Assembly (NCBI RefSeq): GCF_002109385.1
Contig: NZ_CP020814.1
Coordinates: 3,619,501 to 3,683,500 of the forward strand
Length of the DNA stretch: 64,000 nt
Source of the DNA: Halalkalibacter krulwichiae
GTDB lineage: Bacteria; Bacillota; Bacilli; Bacillales; Bacillaceae_D
Direction of reading: 5' to 3'
The translations under genes and the position numbers were made by a program. Each line of letters opens with the position of its first letter. Position 1 is the stretch's first letter. This document shows, piece after piece, positions 18,456 to 25,666 of the stretch. Below the pieces are notes generated by a model. It ran no database searches, was not told where the DNA came from, and saw only the letters and a program-made list of their open reading frames with translations.

Positions 18456-20054
18456 CTATGCCTTTGCTGCTGTCATTCGTTTTAATACCATCACGGTTCC
18501 AGCAAGTAGTACGAAAGCAACAAGTAAGCTTAACACAACGCTCGAAGTTGCCCCTAATACTAAATAAGAAATCATCGTAATTCCAGCTGCAACGAGTGCA
18601 TAAGGTAGCTGAGTCACAACGTGATCAATGTGATGGCTTCCAGCTCCTGTTGAAGAGAGAATCGTAGTATCAGAGATTGGTGAACAATGATCTCCAAAGA
18701 TAGAACCTGCAAGAACAGCTGCCATCATCGGCAAAATCATGTTAATGTCAATAACCGCTGCCATTTCACCTGCAATTGGCAGTAGTAAACCAAACGTTCC
18801 CCAAGAAGTCCCCGTTGAAAATGCCGCTAATCCAGCAATGACAAACAAAATAACTGGGAGGAACATTGGATGTAAGTTCGAATTATCTACAAGTGATGCC
18901 AAGTACGTACCTGTACCTAAATCACTAATAATTGAAATTAATGTCCAAGCAAAGAATAAAATGTAGATAGCCGGAAGCATCGACTTCATCCCTATTCCTA
19001 AAGCAGTTCCTAACTTAGTACCCGCTTTTGGCTTTAACACGTTTAATACAAGTGCAACAGCTAAACCGAACAATCCGCCATAGACAAGTGCAGCTGCAAC
19101 ATCTGTATTTTCAAAAATCGTTAAGATTGTTACATCGCCTTCTGTACCTTGAATTCCTGTCATAATCATAAAGAAGACTGTTCCAACAATTAACGCAACG
19201 ATTGGCCATACGAGATCGCCGACTTTTCCACTATCACTTGCTTTAATATCCTCTTGCGCACCAGGGATCGCACCAAGCTTTGCATTAAACAATTCCCCTG
19301 TTTCCTGAGCACGCTTCTCATGTGCTTTCATCGCACCAAAATCTAAATTAAACCACGCAACAGCAAGAACTAAGCCAACTGCCACTAACGCATAAATGTT
19401 CATTGGAACCATTAACATAAATGCTTGCAATGCTTCATACTGTGTAACTGAGTGAGTCGCAAAAATTCCTGCAATAATCGCAATAATATAAGCTCCCCAA
19501 CTTGAGATTGGAGAAATGACACACATCGGTGCAGACGTAGAATCAACTAAATAAGCTAATTTCGCACGTGAGATCCGGTGACGGTCTGTTAATGGACGGC
19601 TCACATTACCAACTGTTAAACTGTTAAAATAATCGTCGATAAAAATGATGACACCAAGAACAACTGTTAATAACTGAGCTCCCACACGTGTCTTCACTTT
19701 TGTCATCGCCCACTCTCCAAACGCTCGGCTTCCGCCAGAACGAGTGATCAGCGCAGCCATCATACCTAATAACAGTAAAAAGATGATAATAAAGAATTCC
19801 CAAGTATTAATGGCAAAACGATTAGCAACGATTGCTTGAGTCACAGCCCCAAATGTCGCTTCGGCCTCAAAATCAAAGATAATCCCCATTACAATCGCAT
19901 AAATGTTAGCTGCCGCTGTAAGTGGGTTAAAGTCATTTAACATCATTGCCCCAACAATAGCTCCGACTCCCAAAGATAAAAGAACTCGCCTTGTTAAAAT
20001 AACCATAACAAGCGCTAATATGGGAGGCAGTAAAGATAAAATAGATGATTCCAT
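18456..20054 (-). CDS. lysW: NhaC-superfamily carrier under lysine riboswitch control (LysW-type lysine transporter)
   Basis: 532-residue polytopic membrane protein (about 11-12 helices) of the NhaC Na+/H+ antiporter superfamily, with the conserved IFIDDYFNSLTVGNV and SPISSWGAY segments and the GTSWGTFGLLLP and DHCSPISDTT motifs. The leader contains a lysine riboswitch (20380-20566). LysW, an NhaC-type carrier, is a predicted lysine transporter from comparative genomics of L-box genes, so lysine uptake is the best functional call rather than Na+/H+ exchange. AGGAGGTTATTTAT precedes the ATG. The symbol rests on the riboswitch; the protein alone says only NhaC family. Confidence 0.8.
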   Translation of the reverse strand: MESSILSLLPPILALVMVILTRRVLLSLGVGAIVGAMMLNDFNPLTAAANIYAIVMGIIFDFEAEATFGAVTQAIVANRFAINTWEFFIIIFLLLLGMMAALITRSGGSRAFGEWAMTKVKTRVGAQLLTVVLGVIIFIDDYFNSLTVGNVSRPLTDRHRISRAKLAYLVDSTSAPMCVISPISSWGAYIIAIIAGIFATHSVTQYEALQAFMLMVPMNIYALVAVGLVLAVAWFNLDFGAMKAHEKRAQETGELFNAKLGAIPGAQEDIKASDSGKVGDLVWPIVALIVGTVFFMIMTGIQGTEGDVTILTIFENTDVAAALVYGGLFGLAVALVLNVLKPKAGTKLGTALGIGMKSMLPAIYILFFAWTLISIISDLGTGTYLASLVDNSNLHPMFLPVILFVIAGLAAFSTGTSWGTFGLLLPIAGEMAAVIDINMILPMMAAVLAGSIFGDHCSPISDTTILSSTGAGSHHIDHVVTQLPYALVAAGITMISYLVLGATSSVVLSLLVAFVLLAGTVMVLKRMTAAKA

Positions 20055-20130
20055 ATAAATAACCTCCTAAGTAAAATATGGTACTTTCATAGAATTGGAC
20101 TATTCAATTTATCGGCAGATACAATTCCCC

Positions 20131-20329
20131 GGATCCTCCCTTTGGTCGGATGTCGCCGCATCCTGCGGCTATGCAAAACCGGATCCTCCCTTTGGTCGGA
20201 TGTCGCCGCATCCTGCGGCTATGCAAAACCGGATCCTCCCTTTGGTCGGATGTCGCCGCATCCTGCGGCTATGCAAAACCGGATCCTCCCTTTGGTCGGA
20301 TGTCGCCGCATCCTGCGGCTATGCAAAAA
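20131..20329. repeat. Four perfect 50-bp tandem repeats in the leader of the lysine carrier
   Basis: Units start at 20131, 20181, 20231 and 20281; each begins GGATCCTCCCTTTGGTCGGA and contains the hairpin GCCGCA-TCC-TGCGGC. On the transcribed (minus) strand the array starts in the T tract of the riboswitch terminator and ends about 76 nt before the start codon, so all four hairpins are in the 5' untranslated region. Each unit also has GGGAGG, a Shine-Dalgarno-like string without a following start codon. Open frames across the array on the plus strand are by-products of the 50-bp period. Confidence 0.95.
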
Positions 20330-20357
20330 AGGCGATAATGGTTACCCACTATCGCCT
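20325..20357 (-). terminator. Expression-platform terminator of the lysine riboswitch
   Basis: On the minus strand AGGCGATAGTGG pairs with CCATTATCGCCT around GTAA, followed by TTTTTT. It is placed directly after the aptamer and before the carrier gene, as expected for lysine-induced attenuation. Confidence 0.85.
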
Positions 20358-20379
20358 AATACGCGCGTGTTGTCCCCAT

Positions 20380-20566
20380 TTGAATGGTAGTCCTCCATAG
20401 CTTGAGCGCTCCTCAAGCTATGACAGCCCTGCACTTATTCAATGCAGTTCCAGCAAGAAACAGTTCGACACCTGTTACTACTTCGGCGACTTCCCCTTTT
20501 ACTTTTCGTCAACGTTGTCATCCTCAGACAAAGCTACTCATGTTAGTCGCGCCTCTACCTCATCTT
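20380..20566 (-). ncRNA. Lysine riboswitch (L-box)
   Basis: On the minus strand the lysine aptamer consensus is clear: P1 GGTAG/CTACC (20559-20555 with 20390-20386), GAGGCGCGACTAACATGAGTA, then AAAAGGGGAAGTCGCCGAAGT, TGCTGGAACTGCATTGAATAAG, and GGGCTGTCATAGC followed by an 11-bp hairpin CATAGCTTGAG/CTCAAGCTATG and GGAGGACTACC. These are the conserved junction and loop pieces of the B. subtilis lysC L-box. It controls the NhaC-type gene 18456-20054 by attenuation. Confidence 0.93.
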
Positions 20567-20602
20567 TTACAATGAGGCACCTCTATTTAATTACCGTTTA
20601 GC

Positions 20603-20637
20603 ATGTTATCATGTTTTTTGTCGATTGACAATGTCAA
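20603..20637 (-). promoter_or_regulatory. Promoter upstream of the lysine riboswitch
   Basis: TTGTCA (20631-20626), 17 bp, TAACAT (20608-20603) on the minus strand; a perfect TTGACA (20637-20632) overlaps just upstream and touches the yunB stop. The start of transcription would be about 30 nt before the aptamer. Confidence 0.5.
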
Positions 20638-21398
20638 TTTCCTCCACCTGCTGATTGCCCTGCTGGAAGGATCATCCCTCCACCTTCAGAATAATACTCA
20701 GGTACTTTCCCTTGGATGTTGACAAGGCCAACAGGTACCGTCGTTTTAATCGCTTCTGTATTCGTTGCGAACGGAATAACAATTTTCGCATCAACAATTA
20801 CATCAAAATTAACCGATATTGTTGTATTATTAATGCCCGTGTTTTTCACATCAAGATTTAAATCAGTTTTCACATCACCAATTGCTGAGAATCGAACCGG
20901 AATTTGTGGACCGAGCTGAGCTAGTAAGGCATTGTTAGTCGCTTGACCGAGAGGAATGCTATAAATAATTCCTCCATCATTAGAAGGTGATCCTTCCATT
21001 TCAGGGTCGATTGATACATCAAAGACCTCTCCCCGTTCAATTGCTTTTAAATGACGTTGAACACGATTGGTTGCTTCCGACAAAATGCGATTGTATATTT
21101 GCGTATTAAATTGAATGGACTGAATCATGTTATCTGCATCGGTTTGTACGATGAACAGATCGTCTTGCTCAAGGTCTGAAGCAATTTTCTTCGAAACGGC
21201 ATCATTAATGGCTTTTGTGGCAATAACTCGAGTCTCTGTCGTGGCAATAGTCATTAATGTCGGTCTTATACCCCTCTCTATAATCCACAGCCCTTGAACG
21301 GTTAACACAACAAATAGTAAGAAAGATAATAAGAGTACATAACGAAATGGCAGCGGACCTTTGCGAGACTGGGGTCTGCGTGTTTTTGGTGCTCTCAT
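20634..21398 (-). CDS. yunB: Sporulation protein YunB
   Basis: 254 residues, the length of B. subtilis YunB, a sigma-E-dependent protein needed for normal sporulation. One membrane helix (about 20-42) is followed by an outside domain; the segment TETRVIATKAINDAVSKKI and the IPLGQATNNALLAQLGPQIPVRF-type region (about 155-177) are typical. The start ATG 21398 follows AAGGGGGTTTTCAAC. It lies upstream of the riboswitch promoter, whose -35 touches its stop codon. Confidence 0.85.
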   Translation of the reverse strand: MRAPKTRRPQSRKGPLPFRYVLLLSFLLFVVLTVQGLWIIERGIRPTLMTIATTETRVIATKAINDAVSKKIASDLEQDDLFIVQTDADNMIQSIQFNTQIYNRILSEATNRVQRHLKAIERGEVFDVSIDPEMEGSPSNDGGIIYSIPLGQATNNALLAQLGPQIPVRFSAIGDVKTDLNLDVKNTGINNTTISVNFDVIVDAKIVIPFATNTEAIKTTVPVGLVNIQGKVPEYYSEGGGMILPAGQSAGGGN

Positions 21399-21472
21399 GT
21401 TGAAAACCCCCTTCACCAAATTTATATGCGGCAAAGGGGGGAGTTTGACCAAAAATTTATGCAAGCATTCGC

Positions 21473-21955
21473 TTATACTCTTTCGTACACCCGGAACTCA
21501 TGGGGATAACGATTTTTCTCATCAACTATTCCTTCCGTAACAGAAACAAGCTCCCATTTCTCCTTTTCAATTTCCGGAAAAAAGGTATCGCCTTCAAATT
21601 CTTCATCAATATAGGTAACGTACAAGCGGTCTACATGCTCCCAGAATAAAGAAAATATTTGCGTACCCCCAATGATAAAGCATTCGTCTTCCTGTTTGGA
21701 CAAATGTAACACTTCATTAACATTTGTAACAACGTCGCAACCTTCTACCCTGAAGTCCTTATTCTGAGTAAGAACGACATTTCTACGCTTAGGCAGTGGA
21801 CGTCCAATGGACTCGTATGTCTTCCTTCCCATCACAATCGTATGTCCTGTTGTAACTCTTTTAAAAAATGCTAAATCTGCTGGTAAATGCCACGGCAGTT
21901 GGTTATTAACCCCAATCGCACGATTACGATCCATAGCAACAATAAATGAAATCAT
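21473..21955 (-). CDS. dfrA: Dihydrofolate reductase
   Basis: 160-residue DHFR. Substrate-binding LPWHLPADLAFFK is present with Trp22 and the catalytic Asp27; NADPH-binding GRKTYESIGRPLP and IIGGTQIF are also clear. It regenerates tetrahydrofolate for thymidylate and glycine/serine metabolism. In many Bacillus it follows thyA; here thyA is about 9 kb away at 30769. AAAGGAGATTATT precedes the ATG. Confidence 0.95.
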   Translation of the reverse strand: MISFIVAMDRNRAIGVNNQLPWHLPADLAFFKRVTTGHTIVMGRKTYESIGRPLPKRRNVVLTQNKDFRVEGCDVVTNVNEVLHLSKQEDECFIIGGTQIFSLFWEHVDRLYVTYIDEEFEGDTFFPEIEKEKWELVSVTEGIVDEKNRYPHEFRVYERV

Positions 21956-22221
21956 AAGTAATAATCTCCTTTAGTTTGTTTTTGATATCGTATCACATTC
22001 CAGTCAAAACTGTAGAAAAAGTTAGTGCTTACAGTGTTGTTATTCGGATCATTGACTTCTAACTTTTTTACTCTTTCCCTAACCATTTACCTTCTATTGG
22101 CTCTTTCAATCATGTCTCTCCACTTAAGTCATGATATTCCAACGAATACTCTTTCCTTCACTCGGTCATCATATATCTTGCACGCCGATCCAATCACTTA
22201 TATTCAAGGAGGTTTTTTAAA

Positions 22222-22701
22222 ATGGGCTTTTTTGACTTATTTAACGAAGAAGAAGCAAATGAAAGAGAAACTCGCCGAGAAGTACGTGGGGAACGTCGTG
22301 TTGCTGATACAGAATTTGCTGCTGAAGATGCGCACCTTGACCTTCGTGAAGAGGAATTAGACATTCATAAACAACGTGTCGAAACGGGTGATGTTGTTCT
22401 TCATAAAGATATTATCGAAGAAGAGCAAACTGTGAATGTTCCTGTTTCTCATGATCAAGTTGTGATCGAACAACGAGCGGTTGACCATGAGCCGTCAGAT
22501 GAACCCAATACGGAAGAGGAAACGGTTCATATACCCGTTACCTCAGAAAAGGTCGATGTTGATAAGCATACGGTCGTAACAGGTGAAGTCTCGGCTCATA
22601 AACGTAGCGTTCAAGAGACAGAGCAAGTTCATGATGTCATTCATAAAGAAGTTGCCGAAGTGGAAACACATGGTGACGCTGAAGTGATTAGAGAAGACTA
22701 G
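22222..22701 (+). CDS. DUF2382 (YsnF/AvaK-like) protein, soluble
   Basis: 159 acidic residues with two DUF2382 repeats: the first around LDLREEELDIHKQRVETGDV, the second around HIPVTSEKVDVDKHTVVTGEV. No signal or membrane segment. DUF2382 proteins are stress-associated in Bacillus (YsnF is in the sigma-B regulon) but their biochemical role is unknown. CAAGGAGGT is an ideal ribosome site; the longer upstream frame from 22025 is not coding. Neighbour of a second DUF2382 gene. Confidence 0.8.
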   Translation: MGFFDLFNEEEANERETRREVRGERRVADTEFAAEDAHLDLREEELDIHKQRVETGDVVLHKDIIEEEQTVNVPVSHDQVVIEQRAVDHEPSDEPNTEEETVHIPVTSEKVDVDKHTVVTGEVSAHKRSVQETEQVHDVIHKEVAEVETHGDAEVIRED

Positions 22702-22708
22702 CAGAAAT

Positions 22709-22748
22709 TGGCTGACAGAAGGATAACTCTTCTGTCAGTCTTTTTTTC
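22709..22748 (+). terminator. Terminator after the first DUF2382 gene
   Basis: GGCTGACAGAAG with CTTCTGTCAGTC and a GATAACT loop, followed by TTTTTTT. Confidence 0.9.
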
Positions 22749-22775
22749 ATACTTATTTTCCCCGTGGACATACTA
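22746..22775 (+). promoter_or_regulatory. Probable sigma-G/F-type promoter of the second DUF2382 gene
   Basis: TTCATA (22746-22751), 17 bp, CATACTA (22769-22775). This fits the forespore sigma-G consensus (TGMATA, CATACTA) with one mismatch and lies 26 bp before the start codon. Expression was not tested; the call rests on the consensus only. Confidence 0.5.
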
Positions 22776-22801
22776 ATTAAATATGTTTTTGGGAGGATCG
22801 T

Positions 22802-23287
22802 ATGGGAACATATCTAATCATCGGGGCTATATTAGGAAGTTTATTCGGTTGGGTATTGGGCTCTGTCACAATTGGACTTTTGCTTGGGGCGGTAGCCGGT
22901 GGACTTATTGGGTTAATTCTAACAAAGTTAAGAGTTCGCAAGCCAGAAGATACAGGAAACGACGTAGCACACGTTCAATTGAAAGAAGAGCAATTAGACA
23001 TTCACAAAGAACGCGTCCAAACAGGTGAAGTGAAGATTCATAAAGAAGTCGTTGCCGATAAAAAAACGATTACTGTCCCGATAAAACGTCAAGAATTAGT
23101 CGTTGAGCTCGGAGACGAAGAGAAGTACCGAATTCCTCTTAAGGAAGAGGAAATTGTAATAAAGAAAAACCCGGTTCAAGTGGCCGAAGTATCTATAAGC
23201 AAAAGGCAAATAAATGAAATGGAACAAGTAACAGAAAAAGTTAAAAAAGAGACCCTTCATGTAAATTCAAGCGAAGGAGATAAGTAG
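22802..23287 (+). CDS. Membrane-anchored DUF2382 protein
   Basis: 161 residues. An N-terminal hydrophobic part (about 3-43) has a glycine-zipper pattern (GSLFGWVLGSVTIGLLLGAVAGG) that suggests two packed helices. The rest is a DUF2382 domain with LKEEQLDIHKERVQTGEV, matching the 22222 product, and a C-terminal KK-rich helix. It may hold the domain at the membrane, perhaps in the forespore given the upstream CATACTA promoter. It is followed after 3 bp by a small membrane protein gene, so the two are probably co-translated. Confidence 0.78.
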   Translation: MGTYLIIGAILGSLFGWVLGSVTIGLLLGAVAGGLIGLILTKLRVRKPEDTGNDVAHVQLKEEQLDIHKERVQTGEVKIHKEVVADKKTITVPIKRQELVVELGDEEKYRIPLKEEEIVIKKNPVQVAEVSISKRQINEMEQVTEKVKKETLHVNSSEGDK

Positions 23288-23290
23288 CCT

Positions 23291-23467
23291 ATGAAACGAA
23301 TTCCTGTAGGAAGCATTCTTTATTTCATTTCAAGTGTTCTTTGGCTTTTCCTTGCGTACTCGGGAATAGGAAATTGGTCAACACGTGTGTACATCTTTTT
23401 GTTTATTATTTTCGTAGCACTAGGGTTCATTAATTGGCGCATGACTGATCGAGCGAACTCTGATTGA
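23291..23467 (+). CDS. Small two-helix membrane protein
   Basis: 58 residues, starting MKRIPVGSILYFISSVLWLF, with two predicted membrane helices split by SGIGNWSTR and a polar tail. It starts 3 bp after the DUF2382 stop; GAAGGAG inside the end of that gene is its ribosome site. No family recognised. Tight coupling and a clean membrane pattern support a real gene. Confidence 0.65.
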   Translation: MKRIPVGSILYFISSVLWLFLAYSGIGNWSTRVYIFLFIIFVALGFINWRMTDRANSD

Positions 23468-23574
23468 TTATAGGACAATTATAATACTTACTTTTTACAA
23501 GCATATATTTTGACTCTCTAGGTTGATCTAACCTACAATCACACTTGAAACTGTTTTATTAAAGGAGTGCTACA

Positions 23575-24690
23575 ATGAGTAATCAAAAGATTTTAGAACC
23601 TTTTCGCCTACGTTCAGGTGTTGAGTTAAAAAATAGAGTATTAATGGCCCCAATGACAAATTTTTCGTCTGATGAAAACGGGGTTGTGACAGATGAAGAA
23701 CTTGCCTACTATGAACGACGTTCCGCTGGCGTCGGTGCTGTCATTACAGCGTGCGTCTATGTAACAAAAGACGGAAAAGGATTTCCAGGTGAGTTTGGAG
23801 GGGATGAGGATGAATTAATTCCTTCCTTGACACGTTTAGCTAGTACCATAAAAGGAAAGGGTGCAAAAGCCATTTTGCAAATTTTCCATGGCGGACGGAT
23901 GGCCCCTCCGAACGAAGTTCCAAATGGTCAAACAATTAGTGCTAGTGCGGTCGCAGCGGAACGTGATGGTGCAAAAATTCCAAAAGAGATGACGGAGGAA
24001 GATATTTCTCGAATCATCAACGCTTTTGGGGAGACAACTCGTCGAGCTATTGAAGCTGGATTTGATGGTGTTGAAATTCATGGAGCGAATACATACCTCA
24101 TCCAACAATTCTTCTCCCCCCACTCCAATCGTCGCCAAGACCAATGGGGAGGCTCAATCGAGAAGCGAATGAACTTTCCTAAAGCCATCGTCGAAGAAGT
24201 GTTGCAAACAGTAAAGCAATATACGACAGATCCATTTATTGTTGGCTATCGATTCTCTCCAGAAGAAGCAGAGAATCCCGGCATTACGTTTGATGATACG
24301 TTGAAATTAACGGAAGTACTCGCAAGTTATCCGCTGGATTATTTGCATATTTCGGTTCAAGATTTCTGGGGCGGTTCCATACGCGATCATAATGATACGG
24401 GCTCTCGTGTCGTTCGAATTCAAGACCATATCGGTCACAAAATTCCTATCATCGGAGTTGGTTCCTTACATACTCCAGAAGATGTGAATAAGGCGCTTGA
24501 TGTTGTTCCTTTAATTGCTCTAGGGAGAGAATTAATTATCGAACCGGATTGGATGAAAAAAGTCGAAACTCATCAAACAGAAGACATTCGAACAACTCTT
24601 TCTAAGAACGATCAAGAAGCTCTTGTCATTCCAACTCCCCTATGGCAGGCAATTATGAATACCCCTGGTTGGTTCCCTGTTCAAGATTAA
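23575..24690 (+). CDS. Old Yellow Enzyme-type NADH-dependent flavin oxidoreductase (YqiG-like)
   Basis: 371-residue FMN-binding TIM barrel. Visible are NRVLMAPMTNF at the N-terminus, QIFHGGRMAPP in the substrate pocket, the active-site segment EIHGANTYLIQQFFSP, and a C-terminal GVGSLHTPEDVNKAL phosphate-binding loop. Length and sequence are like B. subtilis YqiG. It reduces activated C=C bonds; the natural substrate is unknown. AAAGGAGTGCTACA precedes the ATG. Contains a six-C run (24115-24120) that is in frame. Confidence 0.88.
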   Translation: MSNQKILEPFRLRSGVELKNRVLMAPMTNFSSDENGVVTDEELAYYERRSAGVGAVITACVYVTKDGKGFPGEFGGDEDELIPSLTRLASTIKGKGAKAILQIFHGGRMAPPNEVPNGQTISASAVAAERDGAKIPKEMTEEDISRIINAFGETTRRAIEAGFDGVEIHGANTYLIQQFFSPHSNRRQDQWGGSIEKRMNFPKAIVEEVLQTVKQYTTDPFIVGYRFSPEEAENPGITFDDTLKLTEVLASYPLDYLHISVQDFWGGSIRDHNDTGSRVVRIQDHIGHKIPIIGVGSLHTPEDVNKALDVVPLIALGRELIIEPDWMKKVETHQTEDIRTTLSKNDQEALVIPTPLWQAIMNTPGWFPVQD

Positions 24691-24747
24691 CCAAGCAAGC
24701 ACCTCTTTTTTCCTTTTTCATATTGTATAGAGGAAAGGAGGATGAGC

Positions 24748-24933
24748 ATGGATCGCTTTATTTTTCTAATGATTGCTTGTATTATTGCTGGGTTTGCCCT
24801 TTTAAGAGTTTCGTTAAACGGCACATTTTTAGCTGGGATTGAGCCAATTACAACTATCATCGGTTTGATCACAGTCATTCTTTTCTCTTTCGTTTTGATT
24901 TTCAATGGTGTCCTCGTGCTGTTTAAACGGTAG
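24748..24933 (+). CDS. Small two-helix membrane protein
   Basis: 61 residues, MDRFIFLMIACIIAGFALL then a GIEPITTII turn and a second helix ending VLVLFKR. Start at 24748 because AAAGGAGG stands 6-7 nt upstream (the ATG at 24742 is too close). A terminator follows directly. No family recognised. Confidence 0.65.
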   Translation: MDRFIFLMIACIIAGFALLRVSLNGTFLAGIEPITTIIGLITVILFSFVLIFNGVLVLFKR

Positions 24934-24937
24934 CGAA

Positions 24938-24987
24938 AGGAGGATGTCCATAGGTTGAGCATGAACCTTAAGACATCCTCTTTTTTT
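24938..24987 (+). terminator. Terminator after 24748-24933
   Basis: AGGATGTC (24941-24948) pairs with GACATCCT (24972-24979), with an inner AGGTT/AACCT helix, then TTTTTTT. Confidence 0.85.
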
Positions 24988-25044
24988 GTTTTGTTACATA
25001 AATAAGTTTTTATTTGGTAAAACTAAGCAATAGAGGTGAGGACG

Positions 25045-25284
25045 ATGAACCATAATCTTGATTATGATCGTGATGGCGACAGAGAAGATGCATTATCAGC
25101 AGACGTAATTGCTTCACAGTTGCAATCTAGTTTAGCTAGAGAAGAAGAAATGATGAAAACATACTTAATTTTATCTGAACGAATTCATGATAATGCTGAA
25201 TTAAAAGATCGTCTAGTGAATTTTGCTGAAGGAAATGCAAAGCGTTCAAGACAGCTTATGGATGAACTTTCGAAAGAACTGTAA
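25045..25284 (+). CDS. Small acidic helical protein, unknown
   Basis: 79 residues, no membrane segment. Residues about 20-79 form two long amphipathic helices (SSLAREEEMMKTYLILSERI and RLVNFAEGNAKRSRQLMDEL) that recall a half ferritin-like or four-helix module, but metal ligands cannot be assigned. GAGGTGAGG precedes the ATG. Own terminator follows. Confidence 0.65.
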   Translation: MNHNLDYDRDGDREDALSADVIASQLQSSLAREEEMMKTYLILSERIHDNAELKDRLVNFAEGNAKRSRQLMDELSKEL

Positions 25285-25288
25285 CGAT

Positions 25289-25335
25289 GAAAAAGGCGAT
25301 AACATAGATCTCTTCTCTCGTTATCGTCTTTCTTA
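25289..25335 (+). terminator. Terminator after 25045-25284
   Basis: AAAGGCGATAAC with GTTATCGTCTTT across an AGATCTCTTCTCT-type loop; the T tract is short. Confidence 0.65.
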
Positions 25336-25388
25336 CATAGGCATAAATACCAATTGGAAAAAATATAGAAATTGAAGCTTGCTTTTGA

Positions 25389-25437
25389 TTGACAATAAAT
25401 CCTTTTTACCTTACAATAAGTATTGTAAACGCTTACA
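25389..25437 (+). promoter_or_regulatory. Strong promoter with palindrome and cre site before an Fbp-like gene
   Basis: TTGACA (25389-25394), 17 bp, TACAAT (25412-25417). The -10 is inside an 18-bp inverted repeat TTACAATA-AG-TATTGTAA (25411-25428). Overlapping its end, TTGTAAACGCTTACA (25423-25437) matches the CcpA cre consensus WTGNAANCGNWNNCA at every position. A cre at the transcription start implies repression by CcpA. Confidence 0.75.
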
Positions 25438-25457
25438 TCAACAAAGGGAGTGACGTT

Positions 25458-25619
25458 ATGTCTTTTGCAACACAACCACTTGATAAAGACACGATTATCG
25501 ATACCCTTTTACAACATCAGCTTTTTAAAATGCCTGACGGTCGCCAATTATACGAAGCTACCGAAGTAGAGCTCCAAAAATTATTCTATTCTGAACTTGG
25601 TGACCCATATACGAACTAG
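25458..25619 (+). CDS. Small protein resembling Fur-regulated basic protein (Fbp) family
   Basis: 53 residues; the core LLQHQLFKMPDGRQLYEATEVELQKLF resembles the Fbp family core (a helix, a GRQLYELT-type turn, a helix); the part shown is residues 17-43. Unlike FbpA/B it is acidic and I see no Fur box, so the iron link is doubtful. AAAGGGAGTGACGTT precedes the ATG. Strong promoter with operator-like elements upstream and a perfect terminator downstream: a compact single-gene unit. Confidence 0.6.
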   Translation: MSFATQPLDKDTIIDTLLQHQLFKMPDGRQLYEATEVELQKLFYSELGDPYTN

Positions 25620-25628
25620 TATATTCAA

Positions 25629-25665
25629 ACGAGCCTGTGTACCAATTACACAGGCTCTATATTTT
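25629..25665 (+). terminator. Terminator after the Fbp-like gene
   Basis: GAGCCTGTGTA/TACACAGGCTC, 11-bp perfect stem with loop CCAAT, then TATATTTTTTT; may also act on galE. Confidence 0.9.
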
Positions 25666-25666
25666 T

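Noticed and set aside
20095-20400. Open frames of 60-100 codons across the 50-bp repeat array on the plus strand
   Set aside because: They are repeated translations of the non-coding leader and antisense to the riboswitch and attenuator; no ribosome site.
22025-22360. 111-codon frame overlapping the first DUF2382 gene
   Set aside because: Low-complexity Leu/Ser-rich product in another frame; the DUF2382 start has a perfect ribosome site at 22208.
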